Assembly: GCA_020253445.1 (NCBI GenBank)
Contig: JADCBP010000001.1
Coordinates: forward strand, 450,324-514,323
Source: Methylobacterium sp.
GTDB lineage: Bacteria; Pseudomonadota; Alphaproteobacteria; Rhizobiales; Beijerinckiaceae
DNA length: 64,000 bases
Reading direction: 5' to 3'
The notes beneath the pieces are model-generated. The model had not been told where the DNA came from and ran no database searches. It saw only the letters and a list, made by a program, of their open reading frames with translations. Of the stretch, positions 40,613-48,623 are shown piece after piece (position 1 is the first letter of the stretch; each line of letters opens with the position of its first letter). Position numbers and translations under genes: made by a program.

Positions 40613-42389
40613 ATTGCAGGTTGGCGAGCCGCGCATAGGCGCCATTGCGGGCGAGAAGCACCTCGTGGCTGCCCGCTTCGGCGATCATCCCCTCTTCCAG
40701 CACGAGAATGCGATCGGCATCACGGATGGTCGCGAGACGATGCGCGATCACCAGCGCGGTGCGGCCCTGCATGGCCCGGCCCAGAGCTTCCTGCACCATC
40801 CGCTCGTTCTCGGCATCGAGCGCGGAGGTGGCTTCATCCAGGAGCAGGATCGGCGCATCCCTGAGGATGGCGCGGGCGATGGCGATGCGCTGGCGCTCGC
40901 CGCCTGAAAGCGTGATGCCGCGCTCGCCGATCCGCGTTTCGAGACCCTGTTCCAGCTTCTGGGCGAAAGGCAGCACGGCCGCCTGCGCCGCTGCCTGCCG
41001 CACGGCCTCGTCGCCGGCTTCGGGCCGCGCGAGGCGGATGTTCTCGAAAATCGTGCCGGCGAAGATCACCGGGTCCTGCGGCACCACGGCGATCAGCGCG
41101 CGCAGATCGGCGAGGCGCATGGCGTGGATGGGCACTCCATCGATGAAGATCGCGCCGCCCGTGACATCGTAGAAGCGCATGAGGATCTGGAAGATCGAGG
41201 TCTTGCCGGCCCCGGAGGGCCCGACGATCGCGAGCCGCTCGCCCGCCCGGATCGACACGGAAAGCGGGCCGAGAACACGCCTGTCCGGCGCTGTGGGGTA
41301 GGCGAAGGTGACGTTGTCGAAGCGAATCTCGCCGCGCGGCGGCCGCATGGGATCAACCGGCTTCTCGGGGTCCGTCACATCCGGCACGGTGGCGAGCAGG
41401 TCGCCGAGGCGCTGCGCGGCACCCGCGGCCTGCGCGAGTTCGCCATAGACCTCCGAAAGCTGGCTGAGGCCACTCGCCGCGAACACCGCATAGAGCACGA
41501 ATTGCGAGAGACGACCGGCGGTCATCTCGTCAGCCATCACGGCCTTCGCGCCGGTCCAGAGCACGAAAGTGATGCTTGCGAAAACGAGAAAGATCACGAT
41601 GGAGGTGAGGATCGCGCGGCTGAGAGTGGCGGCGCGGGCCGCATCATAGGCGCTGGTCACGGCAGCGCCGAAATGGCCCATGGCTGCGCGTTCACCGCCG
41701 AAACCCTGCACCACGCGCACCGCGCCGATGCGCTCGGTGGCGAAGGAGGCGGCCTCGGCCAAGGTATCCTGCGCGGCCTGCGAGCGCTTGCGCACACCCC
41801 GCCCCGCCGCGACCAGCGGCAGCACGATCGCCGGGATGGCGAGCAGCACCATGGCCGCGAGCTTCGGCGAGGTGACAACCATCATCACCACCGCCCCGAT
41901 GAGCAGGATGAGATTGCGCAGGGCAATGGAAGCAGAGGCCCCGAAGGTCGATTTCAGCTGCGTGGTATCGGCCGTGAGGCGCGAGACGATCTCGCCTGAT
42001 CGCGCGGTATCGAAGAAGGCGCCGTCGAGCGTCATCACGCGGTCGAAAACCGCCCGGCGGATGCGCGCCACCACGCGCTCGCCGATGGTCATGACAAAAT
42101 AGTAGCGCAGCGAGGAGGAGATCGCGAGCAGGGCGGTCAGCGCCACGATCATCCCGAAATAGGCATCCATCAGGCCGCTCGTCTCAGGCGTGAAGCCGAA
42201 ATCGACGACGCGGCGAACGGCCTGCGGGATCGCCAGCGTCACGATCGCCGCCACCACGAGGGCCGCGAGGCCAAGCGCGATGTAGAGTTTTTCGGCCACG
42301 AGGAAGGGAAGCATGCGCCGCAGCGCCGAAAAATCGGCACGAGGCTTCTTCGGGCTTGCCGGGGCGGCAGGAAGGACGGTTTCGCTCAT
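40602..42389 (-). CDS. ABC transporter, fused permease/ATPase (MsbA-like exporter)
   Basis: ABC membrane domain; IVGPSGAGKTSIF; TLSGGERQRIAIARAILRDAPILLLDEATSALD. Confidence 0.93.
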   Translation of the reverse strand: MSETVLPAAPASPKKPRADFSALRRMLPFLVAEKLYIALGLAALVVAAIVTLAIPQAVRRVVDFGFTPETSGLMDAYFGMIVALTALLAISSSLRYYFVMTIGERVVARIRRAVFDRVMTLDGAFFDTARSGEIVSRLTADTTQLKSTFGASASIALRNLILLIGAVVMMVVTSPKLAAMVLLAIPAIVLPLVAAGRGVRKRSQAAQDTLAEAASFATERIGAVRVVQGFGGERAAMGHFGAAVTSAYDAARAATLSRAILTSIVIFLVFASITFVLWTGAKAVMADEMTAGRLSQFVLYAVFAASGLSQLSEVYGELAQAAGAAQRLGDLLATVPDVTDPEKPVDPMRPPRGEIRFDNVTFAYPTAPDRRVLGPLSVSIRAGERLAIVGPSGAGKTSIFQILMRFYDVTGGAIFIDGVPIHAMRLADLRALIAVVPQDPVIFAGTIFENIRLARPEAGDEAVRQAAAQAAVLPFAQKLEQGLETRIGERGITLSGGERQRIAIARAILRDAPILLLDEATSALDAENERMVQEALGRAMQGRTALVIAHRLATIRDADRILVLEEGMIAEAGSHEVLLARNGAYARLANLQFTA

Positions 42390-42567
42390 GGGCTGGAGGC
42401 GGCCTCGGCTGCGGAGGAAGGGTCAGTGTCGGTCTTCGGGGGAGGATGTCCCTCAACACGGCTTGTTCCGTCAAGCGCTCTCATGTATAGCCTCGCCGCA
42501 CTGAGCTTCACGGGCGCGGCAGCGAGCGGAAACGTTGGGCCGCGCCACTTTTTTCGAGGGGTCTCCC

Positions 42568-42798
42568 ATGAAGGCCGAAATCCATCCGGACTACCATTTC
42601 ATCAAGGTCGTGATGACCGACGGGAGCGAGTTCCTGACACGTTCGACCTATGGCAAGGCCGGCGACACGTTGAACCTCGATATCGACCCCAAGACCCATC
42701 CGGCCTGGACCGGCGGCACGCAGACCCTGCAGGATCGCGGCGGCCGCGTCTCGAAGTTCAACCAGAAATTCGCCGGCATCTCGTTCGGCAAGAAGTAA
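42568..42798 (+). CDS. rpmE: 50S ribosomal protein L31, cysteine-free form
   Basis: [50 protein letters not shown]. Confidence 0.96.
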   Translation: MKAEIHPDYHFIKVVMTDGSEFLTRSTYGKAGDTLNLDIDPKTHPAWTGGTQTLQDRGGRVSKFNQKFAGISFGKK

Positions 42799-42837
42799 GC
42801 GGCGAGGCCTCGCGAGAGGCTCCGCTTCGTTCTGGAA

Positions 42838-42865
42838 AGGCCCGCGCCAAACGCGGGCTTTTTTT
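42838..42865 (+). terminator. rpmE intrinsic terminator
   Basis: GCCCGCG-CCAAA-CGCGGGC-TTTTTTT. Confidence 0.93.
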
Positions 42866-42932
42866 GATTGGGGCACAGGCCGGGGCGGCAAGGGAGGCCG
42901 AAGAAGCCCGAAACCGGCTGAAGAACACGCCT

Positions 42933-43484
42933 TCAGCGGCGCTGGAAGGCCGCCGCGAGCATGCCCAGCTGGCTCGCCACGGGATTGTCGGAGGGGGCCG
43001 GTTCGGGCTCCGACTTCAGGTCCCGATCGAAGCGCTGAATGCGTGCATGCAGGCTGTTGGAACGCTGGATGAGGCTGCGCAGGGATTCCGGCAGCGCCGC
43101 GAAGGTCGCATCATCCGTCCTGGATTCCAGCGGCGCGATGACCACGCGGCGATGCTCGCGCTCGGCCTCCTCGCGGGAGAGTTCACCTTCGTTCACGGCA
43201 CGCTGAAGCAGAAGCCAGGATGTCAATTGCATCAGGCGCGTGGTCAGCCGCATGCTCTCGCTGGCATAGGCGAGCGCGACCGGGCGCGCCAGGCAACGGC
43301 TGTCGGCGCGGCCCTCGCCATCGAGATAGGCAGCCGTCGCCTCCACCAGCGACATTCCCTCGCGAAAAAGCAGCATGAAGTTCTCGCTCGCCAGCAGGCG
43401 ATGCGTGAACGAAACCGTATCGGAACCACCGCCATTGCCGGCGGACGAAATCTCGATTGTCGCCTGATCCCGTTCGTTGGCCAT
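42933..43484 (-). CDS. rcdA: RcdA-like regulator of CtrA degradation (DUF1465)
   Basis: SFTHRLLASENFMLLFREGMSLVEATAAYLDGEGR...LAYASESMRLTTRLMQLTSWLLLQRAVNEGE. Confidence 0.87.
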   Translation of the reverse strand: MANERDQATIEISSAGNGGGSDTVSFTHRLLASENFMLLFREGMSLVEATAAYLDGEGRADSRCLARPVALAYASESMRLTTRLMQLTSWLLLQRAVNEGELSREEAEREHRRVVIAPLESRTDDATFAALPESLRSLIQRSNSLHARIQRFDRDLKSEPEPAPSDNPVASQLGMLAAAFQRR

Positions 43485-43683
43485 CTGTCTCACTCCATCA
43501 CATCATCTGCGCCACTTCGGAACAGGGCGCCGGGGATGACGGATCGAGAGCAATTACAGCACCAAACCGGCCGGACCGGAAATTAACGGTTCATTCACGG
43601 TTAACAGATGGCATTCTCGGTGTTTGAAAATGGGCGAAGAAAGGCGGCGCAATGAGAGGAACCACGAATTTGGGCACCGGCAC

Positions 43684-43713
43684 AAAAAAAAGGACCGCAT
43701 CAAGGCGATCCTT
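43684..43713 (-). terminator. Intrinsic terminator on minus strand
   Basis: Minus strand AAGGATCGC-CTTGAT-GCGGTCCTT followed by a T run. Confidence 0.85.
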
Positions 43714-43820
43714 GAGAAAGTCCAACAGGGAGGCGTCAAACAGAGCGGCGGGAGCCACTCGGGATCCGGCGAACCGGAACATGGCTCAAAATAGGCCGAA
43801 AATGTTGACGCCTCGTTAAG
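43684..43820 (-). ncRNA. Candidate structured sRNA upstream of rcdA
   Basis: Nested perfect inverted repeats GAGGCGTC/GACGCCTC, GAGCCA/TGGCTC, TCCGG-TTCG-CCGGA; then CCTCCCT...GACTTTC and intrinsic terminator. Confidence 0.55.
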
Positions 43821-43888
43821 TTGACTGGATTTTCATCAAATCCGGCACAATCCCCGCAATCCGGACCGGTTCCGAAGACGGCCTCGCC

Positions 43889-44083
43889 TCAGTCTGGCTT
43901 GCGGAACAGCGCATCGGCCGCCGATTGGGAGGCCGATTTCTGCTTCCGCACCGCACCGAGCCGGGCGATCTCGGCCTCGAGCTGCTTCATGGTCTCGTCG
44001 AGATCGGAAAGCGAAAAGGCGCTGACATCCTGCCCCAGCACATAGGCGGTTTTCTTTCTGGTCGGCTCAAGATCATCGAACAT
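43889..44083 (-). CDS. DUF1192-family small protein
   Basis: MFDDLEPTRKKTAYVLGQDVSAFSLSDLDETMKQLEAEIARLGAVRKQKSASQSAADALFRK. Confidence 0.87.
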   Translation of the reverse strand: MFDDLEPTRKKTAYVLGQDVSAFSLSDLDETMKQLEAEIARLGAVRKQKSASQSAADALFRKPD

Positions 44084-44244
44084 GGCGCGTCCTGGCAGCG
44101 TGAAACGTGGTTGCATGCGAATCTTCCGCGCATTATAAGGTTGCAATTCCCAAAATGGCATCGCGTTGAAACGCGCTGCGCGCCTCCCCGGGAAGGGGGC
44201 GCGGGCGAAACCACGCGACCTCTTCAACCCGATGGAGGCCCGAG

Positions 44245-44922
44245 ATGGCGACCCTGCTGATGTCCAAGGCGACGGCCGTGTGGCTGGTGGAAAACACCAC
44301 GCTGACCTTCGACCAGATCGCCGAATTCTGCTCGCTGCATCCGCTCGAGGTGCAGGGGATCGCCGATGGTGACGTGGCCGCCGGCATGCGCGGCCTGGAT
44401 CCGGTTCAGGCTGGCCAGCTCTCGCGCGAGGAACTGGAGAAGGCCGAGAAGGACCCGAATTATCGCATGCGCGTGCAGGAATCGAAGGTGCGCCTGCCGG
44501 ATCTCAAGCGTGCCAAAGGGCCGCGCTACACGCCGGTTTCCAAGCGCCAGGACCGCCCGAATGCGATCCAGTGGCTCATCAGGAACCACCCGGAACTGAA
44601 GGATGCGCAGATCATCCGTCTCGTGGGCACCACCAAGTCCACCATCCAGTCGGTGCGGGAGCGCTCGCACTGGAATTCGACGAACCTTCAGCCGCTCGAT
44701 CCGGTGACGCTGGGGCTCTGCACGCAGATCGACCTCGATTTCGAGGTGAACCGCGCCTCCAAGGATCGCCCCGCACCGGCCCCGGATCAGGGCGCGACGC
44801 TGCTCCCGGCCGATGTCACAACCGGCATGGATGCACCGGAGCGCAAACCGAACCTCGATATCGAGACGGTGTTCGCCAAGCTGAAATCGCCGCGCCGCGA
44901 GGAGGACAGCGACAACTTCTGA
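44245..44922 (+). CDS. trcR: Cell-cycle transcriptional regulator TrcR-like (DUF1013)
   Basis: MATLLMSKATAVWLVENTTLTFDQIAEFCSLHPLEVQGIADGDVAAGMRGLDPV...LVGTTKSTIQSVRERSHWNSTNL. Confidence 0.9.
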   Translation: MATLLMSKATAVWLVENTTLTFDQIAEFCSLHPLEVQGIADGDVAAGMRGLDPVQAGQLSREELEKAEKDPNYRMRVQESKVRLPDLKRAKGPRYTPVSKRQDRPNAIQWLIRNHPELKDAQIIRLVGTTKSTIQSVRERSHWNSTNLQPLDPVTLGLCTQIDLDFEVNRASKDRPAPAPDQGATLLPADVTTGMDAPERKPNLDIETVFAKLKSPRREEDSDNF

Positions 44923-44965
44923 TAGAAAAACTATAAAATACATCTTTAGGTAGAATTTTGCGCCT

Positions 44966-44999
44966 AATCTCCCGTTCCGTTTGTGTAGCGGGAGATTTT
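44966..44999 (+). promoter_or_regulatory. Perfect 9-bp hairpin containing the Shine-Dalgarno of the PIN gene; may also terminate trcR
   Basis: AATCTCCCG (44966-44974), 14-nt loop, CGGGAGATT (44989-44997) then TTC-ATG at 45001. Confidence 0.75.
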
Positions 45000-45000
45000 C

Positions 45001-45564
45001 ATGCCGGGCACCCTGATCGATACCTGCGTGCTGCGCGAGCTGCACCTGCCTCGCCCCTACTGGAAGGTGAGGCGGGCAGTGGACGACCTCTGGTTCGAGG
45101 ATATCCGCCTTTCAATGGTGACCTTTGCCATCCTTGAAGGCGGGGTGACGGAGCTTCCGCAGGAATTCAAGCAAAGGCGCGTGCGGGGCTGGATGCGCGA
45201 GATCCGCCGGAAGCTGGGCGAAAACCTGCTGGGAATCGACTACGAAACCAGCGTCATCTGGGGCCATGTTCTCACCTCCGCCCGCCGGCGACGGCTGAAG
45301 CTGCCCTACCATGACAGCCTGATCGCCGCGACCGCCAAGCGGCACGAACTCGTGGTGATGACGCGCAATATCGGCTTCTTCGCGCCCTTCAACATCGAGG
45401 TGTTCAACCCTTGGGCCGAGAATCAGGACACATCCTATGATTTCGGCGAGGAACCAGCCGAAAGTTTTTCGCAGCCCGGCTCCACGAGTGCCGAACTCAG
45501 CCTGCCACGTGACCAAGCCGCCAGCAGCCCGGAGAGCCTGGACAGCCAAACCGAAGCCGCCTGA
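45001..45564 (+). CDS. PIN-domain protein, VapC/FitB-like, with ~40-aa acidic/Ser-rich C-terminal extension
   Basis: MPGTLIDTCVLRELHLPRP...YHDSLIAATAKRHELVVMTRNIGFFAPFNIEVFNPW. Confidence 0.83.
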   Translation: MPGTLIDTCVLRELHLPRPYWKVRRAVDDLWFEDIRLSMVTFAILEGGVTELPQEFKQRRVRGWMREIRRKLGENLLGIDYETSVIWGHVLTSARRRRLKLPYHDSLIAATAKRHELVVMTRNIGFFAPFNIEVFNPWAENQDTSYDFGEEPAESFSQPGSTSAELSLPRDQAASSPESLDSQTEAA

Positions 45565-45567
45565 TGC

Positions 45568-47487
45568 TCAGCCGGCCGGGTGACGCCCCTCAAGCGCGCG
45601 AGCAATTTCCTCGAGGATCGCGGGATCGTCGATCGTCGCGGGCATGGTCCATGGGTCGCCATCGGCGATCTTCTTCATCGTGCCACGCAGAATCTTGCCG
45701 GAGCGCGTCTTGGGAAGGCGATTCACGGTGATCGCGGTCTTGAAGGCCGCAACCGGGCCGATGCGATCGCGCACGAGACCCACGCATTCCCGCTCGATGG
45801 TGCCGGGCAGGGCGTTCACGCCCGCCTTCAGCACCACGAAGCCCAGCGGCACCTCGCCCTTCAGCGAATCCTTCGCGCCGATCACGGCGCATTCCGCCAC
45901 GGCCGGATGCGAGGCGAGAACCTCTTCCATGCCGCCGGTGGAAAGGCGATGGCCCGCGACATTGATGATGTCGTCGGTGCGGCCCATGATGTAGAGATAG
46001 CCATCGGCATCACGATAACCCGCATCCGACGTGTTGTAGTAGCCGGGATATTCCGCAAGATAGCTGGACCGGAACCGATCATCGGCATTCCAGAGCGTCG
46101 GCAGGCAGCCCGGCGGCAGCGGCAGCTTCACCGCGATGGAGCCCATCTTGCCCGCTTCAACCGGCTTTCCGGCTTCATCCAGCACCTGAACATCGTAGCC
46201 TGGCATCGGGACGGTGGGCGAACCATGTCTCACCGGCAGAATTCCGAGGCCGAGGGGATTGCCGCAGATGGGCCAGCCGGTTTCGGTCTGCCACCAATGA
46301 TCGATCACCGGCACCTGAAGGATATCCTCGGCCCATTTCACCGTATCCGGGTCCGCGCGCTCGCCTGCGAGGAACAGGGCGCGGAAGCCGCCGAGATCGT
46401 ACCTGCCGAGATGTTCCGCCTTCGGGTCTTCCTTGCGGATGGCGCGGAAGGCGGTGGGCGCGGTGAAGAGCACCTTCACCTTGTGCTCGGAAATGACGCG
46501 CCAGAAGGCGCCGGGATCGGGCGTGCCCACGGGCTTGCCTTCATAGAGCAGCGTGGTGCAGCCCTTCAGCAGCGGCGCATAGACGATGTAGCTGTGACCC
46601 ACGACCCAGCCGACATCGGAGGCCGCCCAGAAGACCTCGCCCGGCTCCATGCCGTAGATCGCGCCCATCGACCAATGGAGCGACACCATATGCCCGCCAT
46701 GGTCACGCACCACGCCCTTGGGCTTGCCCGTCGTGCCGGAGGTGTAGAGCACATAGAGCGGATCGGTCGCCTTGAGAGCCACGGCTTCCACCGGCCCCGC
46801 GCCCGCCACGATGAGCCGCTCGCGCCCCTCGGCCCAATCATGGTCGCGGCCCGCGATCATCTCGGCCTTCGCCTGGGGGCGCTGGAACAGCAGAACGTGG
46901 CCAACCTTGTGGGCGGCCTCGTCGATCGCACGATCGAGCAGCGGCTTGTAGGTCACCACGCGGCCCGGCTCGACACCGCAGGACGCGGTGAGGATCAGCT
47001 TCGGCTTCGCATCGTCGATGCGGGTCGCGAGCTCATGCGCGGCAAAGCCACCGAACACCACGGAATGGATGATGCCGAGTCGGGCGCAGGCCAGCATGGC
47101 AACCACCGCTTCGGGGATCATCGGCATGTAGATGATCGCGCGATCGCCCTTCTCGAGGCCAAAGCCCCGGATCATGTGGGCCAGGAGATCCACCTCGCGT
47201 TTCAGCTCCGAATAGGTGAGCGAGCAAGCGCTGCCGGTGATCGGGCTGTCATGGATCAGCGCGAGCTGGTCGCCGCGCCCCTGTGCGATGTGCCGATCGA
47301 GGCAGTTCGCGGCTGTGTTGCAGGTGGCATCGGGGAACCAGCGGCCATAGGCGCCAGCTTTCGCATCGAAGATCGCGCGGGGCGGCTCGATCCAGTCAAG
47401 CGCTGCGGCGGCCTCCCGCCAGAAGGCTTCCGGGTCCTTGCGCCAGCCCTCGTAGATCGCGTGATAGCGCGAAGCCTGAGCCATCAT
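45568..47487 (-). CDS. prpE: Propionyl-CoA synthetase-like acyl-CoA synthetase
   Basis: YTSGTTGKPKGVVRDHGGH, WWQTETGWPICGNPLG, INVAGHRLSTGGMEEVLASHPAVAECAVIG, LPKTRSGKILRGTM. Confidence 0.92.
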   Translation of the reverse strand: MMAQASRYHAIYEGWRKDPEAFWREAAAALDWIEPPRAIFDAKAGAYGRWFPDATCNTAANCLDRHIAQGRGDQLALIHDSPITGSACSLTYSELKREVDLLAHMIRGFGLEKGDRAIIYMPMIPEAVVAMLACARLGIIHSVVFGGFAAHELATRIDDAKPKLILTASCGVEPGRVVTYKPLLDRAIDEAAHKVGHVLLFQRPQAKAEMIAGRDHDWAEGRERLIVAGAGPVEAVALKATDPLYVLYTSGTTGKPKGVVRDHGGHMVSLHWSMGAIYGMEPGEVFWAASDVGWVVGHSYIVYAPLLKGCTTLLYEGKPVGTPDPGAFWRVISEHKVKVLFTAPTAFRAIRKEDPKAEHLGRYDLGGFRALFLAGERADPDTVKWAEDILQVPVIDHWWQTETGWPICGNPLGLGILPVRHGSPTVPMPGYDVQVLDEAGKPVEAGKMGSIAVKLPLPPGCLPTLWNADDRFRSSYLAEYPGYYNTSDAGYRDADGYLYIMGRTDDIINVAGHRLSTGGMEEVLASHPAVAECAVIGAKDSLKGEVPLGFVVLKAGVNALPGTIERECVGLVRDRIGPVAAFKTAITVNRLPKTRSGKILRGTMKKIADGDPWTMPATIDDPAILEEIARALEGRHPAG

Positions 47488-47748
47488 GTCATCCTCCCCT
47501 GTTCCATTCCGGCGGGGGCGGCAGCTTGCGAAACCGCCTCCACCTGCCCTTCCGGCTTGTTCTGAAAGAGGATTGTCATTCCCGCCCCGCTTTGTGCAAG
47601 GGGTGCCGGCTCATCATTTCGAGGGGGACCAGGCGCCAAAACCGTTGCTCCGCCCGCATTCCACGCCTAGTTTCAACTGAAATCAGACGAAAGCATGAAG
47701 CGTTTCGCGATTCGCTTCGCGGAAACTTCCCGGTGCGGAGACACAAGC

Positions 47749-48018
47749 ATGTCGGACCCCGTCGCCGAAGCGCTGAGCCGGCTCAGCGCGGCGCTCGACC
47801 GGCTCGACGCGGCGGCCATCCGCCATGTCGAGGCCGATCGTGTCCGCGCGACCCTCGAAACCGAACTGGCGGTGATGCGGGAAGACCGCCATCACCTCGC
47901 GGAGATGCTTGACCTGGAAACGGTTGCGCGCCTTGAAGCGGAACAGGCGCTGCGCGATTGTCTGCCCCGCCTCGATCGCGCCATCGCGCAGGTCAAGGCC
48001 GGTCTTGCGGGGGGCTAG
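47749..48018 (+). CDS. Small coiled-coil protein (DUF4164-like) preceding zapA
   Basis: MSDPVAEALSRLSAALDRLDAAAIRHVEADRVRATLETELAVMREDRHHLAEMLDLETVARLEAEQAL. Confidence 0.75.
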   Translation: MSDPVAEALSRLSAALDRLDAAAIRHVEADRVRATLETELAVMREDRHHLAEMLDLETVARLEAEQALRDCLPRLDRAIAQVKAGLAGG

Positions 48019-48021
48019 GGC

Positions 48022-48396
48022 GTGGCGCAGGTCAGCGTGACGATCGACGGCAAGCAGTTCCGCATGGCCTGCGAAGATGGGCAGGAGGCGCATCTTGAGG
48101 CTTTGGCCGCCGATCTCGATGGCCGCATCAAGGGCATGCGCCAGAGTTTCGGCGATATCGGCGACCTGCGCCTCGCGGTCATGGCCGGGCTGATGCTGGC
48201 CGACGAGGTGAGCGAGGAGCGCCGCAAGACTGCCGCCTCCGCGGAAGAGGTCGCGGCGAGCCGCGCCGCCGTTCAGAATGCGAGCCAGCTCGGCAACCAG
48301 CGCGAGGCGGATATCGCCAACGCCATTTCGAGCCTCACGGATCGCGTGGAGCGCATCGCACGCGCGCTGTCGGGCGAAGATCGGGACAACCCGTAA
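48022..48396 (+). CDS. zapA: Cell division protein ZapA
   Basis: GTG start; AQVSVTIDGKQFRMACEDGQEAHLEALAADLDGRIKGMRQSFGDIGDLRLAVMAGLMLADEV. Confidence 0.93.
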   Translation: MAQVSVTIDGKQFRMACEDGQEAHLEALAADLDGRIKGMRQSFGDIGDLRLAVMAGLMLADEVSEERRKTAASAEEVAASRAAVQNASQLGNQREADIANAISSLTDRVERIARALSGEDRDNP

Positions 48397-48431
48397 TCCG
48401 GCACTGGCCTTTCTCCCGCCGACCACCTACA

Positions 48432-48573
48432 TTGATCGAGCGGGGCTGCGGGATGCGGCGGGTTATACGTATTCCCCGGGGCCTTATCGATCCTTAGGGA
48501 GCTGTCCCTGGGGAGGTCCGTGGATCTCTTCATAACGGCGCCCACCTACTCTTGTAGGTTCCCGGGATCGACA
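48432..48573 (+). ncRNA. ssrS: 6S RNA (approximate ends)
   Basis: Immediately after zapA; TTATCGATCCTTAGGGAGCTGTCCCTGGGG...CTTCATAACGGCGCCCACCTACTCTTGTAGGTTCCCGGGATCGAC matches alphaproteobacterial 6S pattern. Confidence 0.78.
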
Positions 48574-48623
48574 AACCACCGATCGCTGCGGCTCCGCACT
48601 TCCTTCCGGCTATCGGATTTTTC

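Noticed and set aside
43591-43782. 63-aa minus-strand ORF MFRFAGSRVAPAALFDASLLDFLKDRLDAVLFFVPVPKF...
   Set aside because: Runs through the sRNA candidate and its terminator, lacks a convincing SD, and the perfect nested stems explain the sequence better; kept as the competing hypothesis for that locus.
45001-45564. Classical VapBC/FitAB toxin-antitoxin module
   Set aside because: No antitoxin-like ORF in the 79-bp upstream gap or directly downstream; only the PIN protein is supported.
45580-47565. 661-aa plus-strand ORF
   Set aside because: Antisense to prpE; no recognisable domain.
47671-47682. TTTCA-AC-TGAAA dyad in the prpE/DUF4164 intergenic region as a regulator site
   Set aside because: Only a 5-bp half-site; expected by chance at this scale without comparative support.
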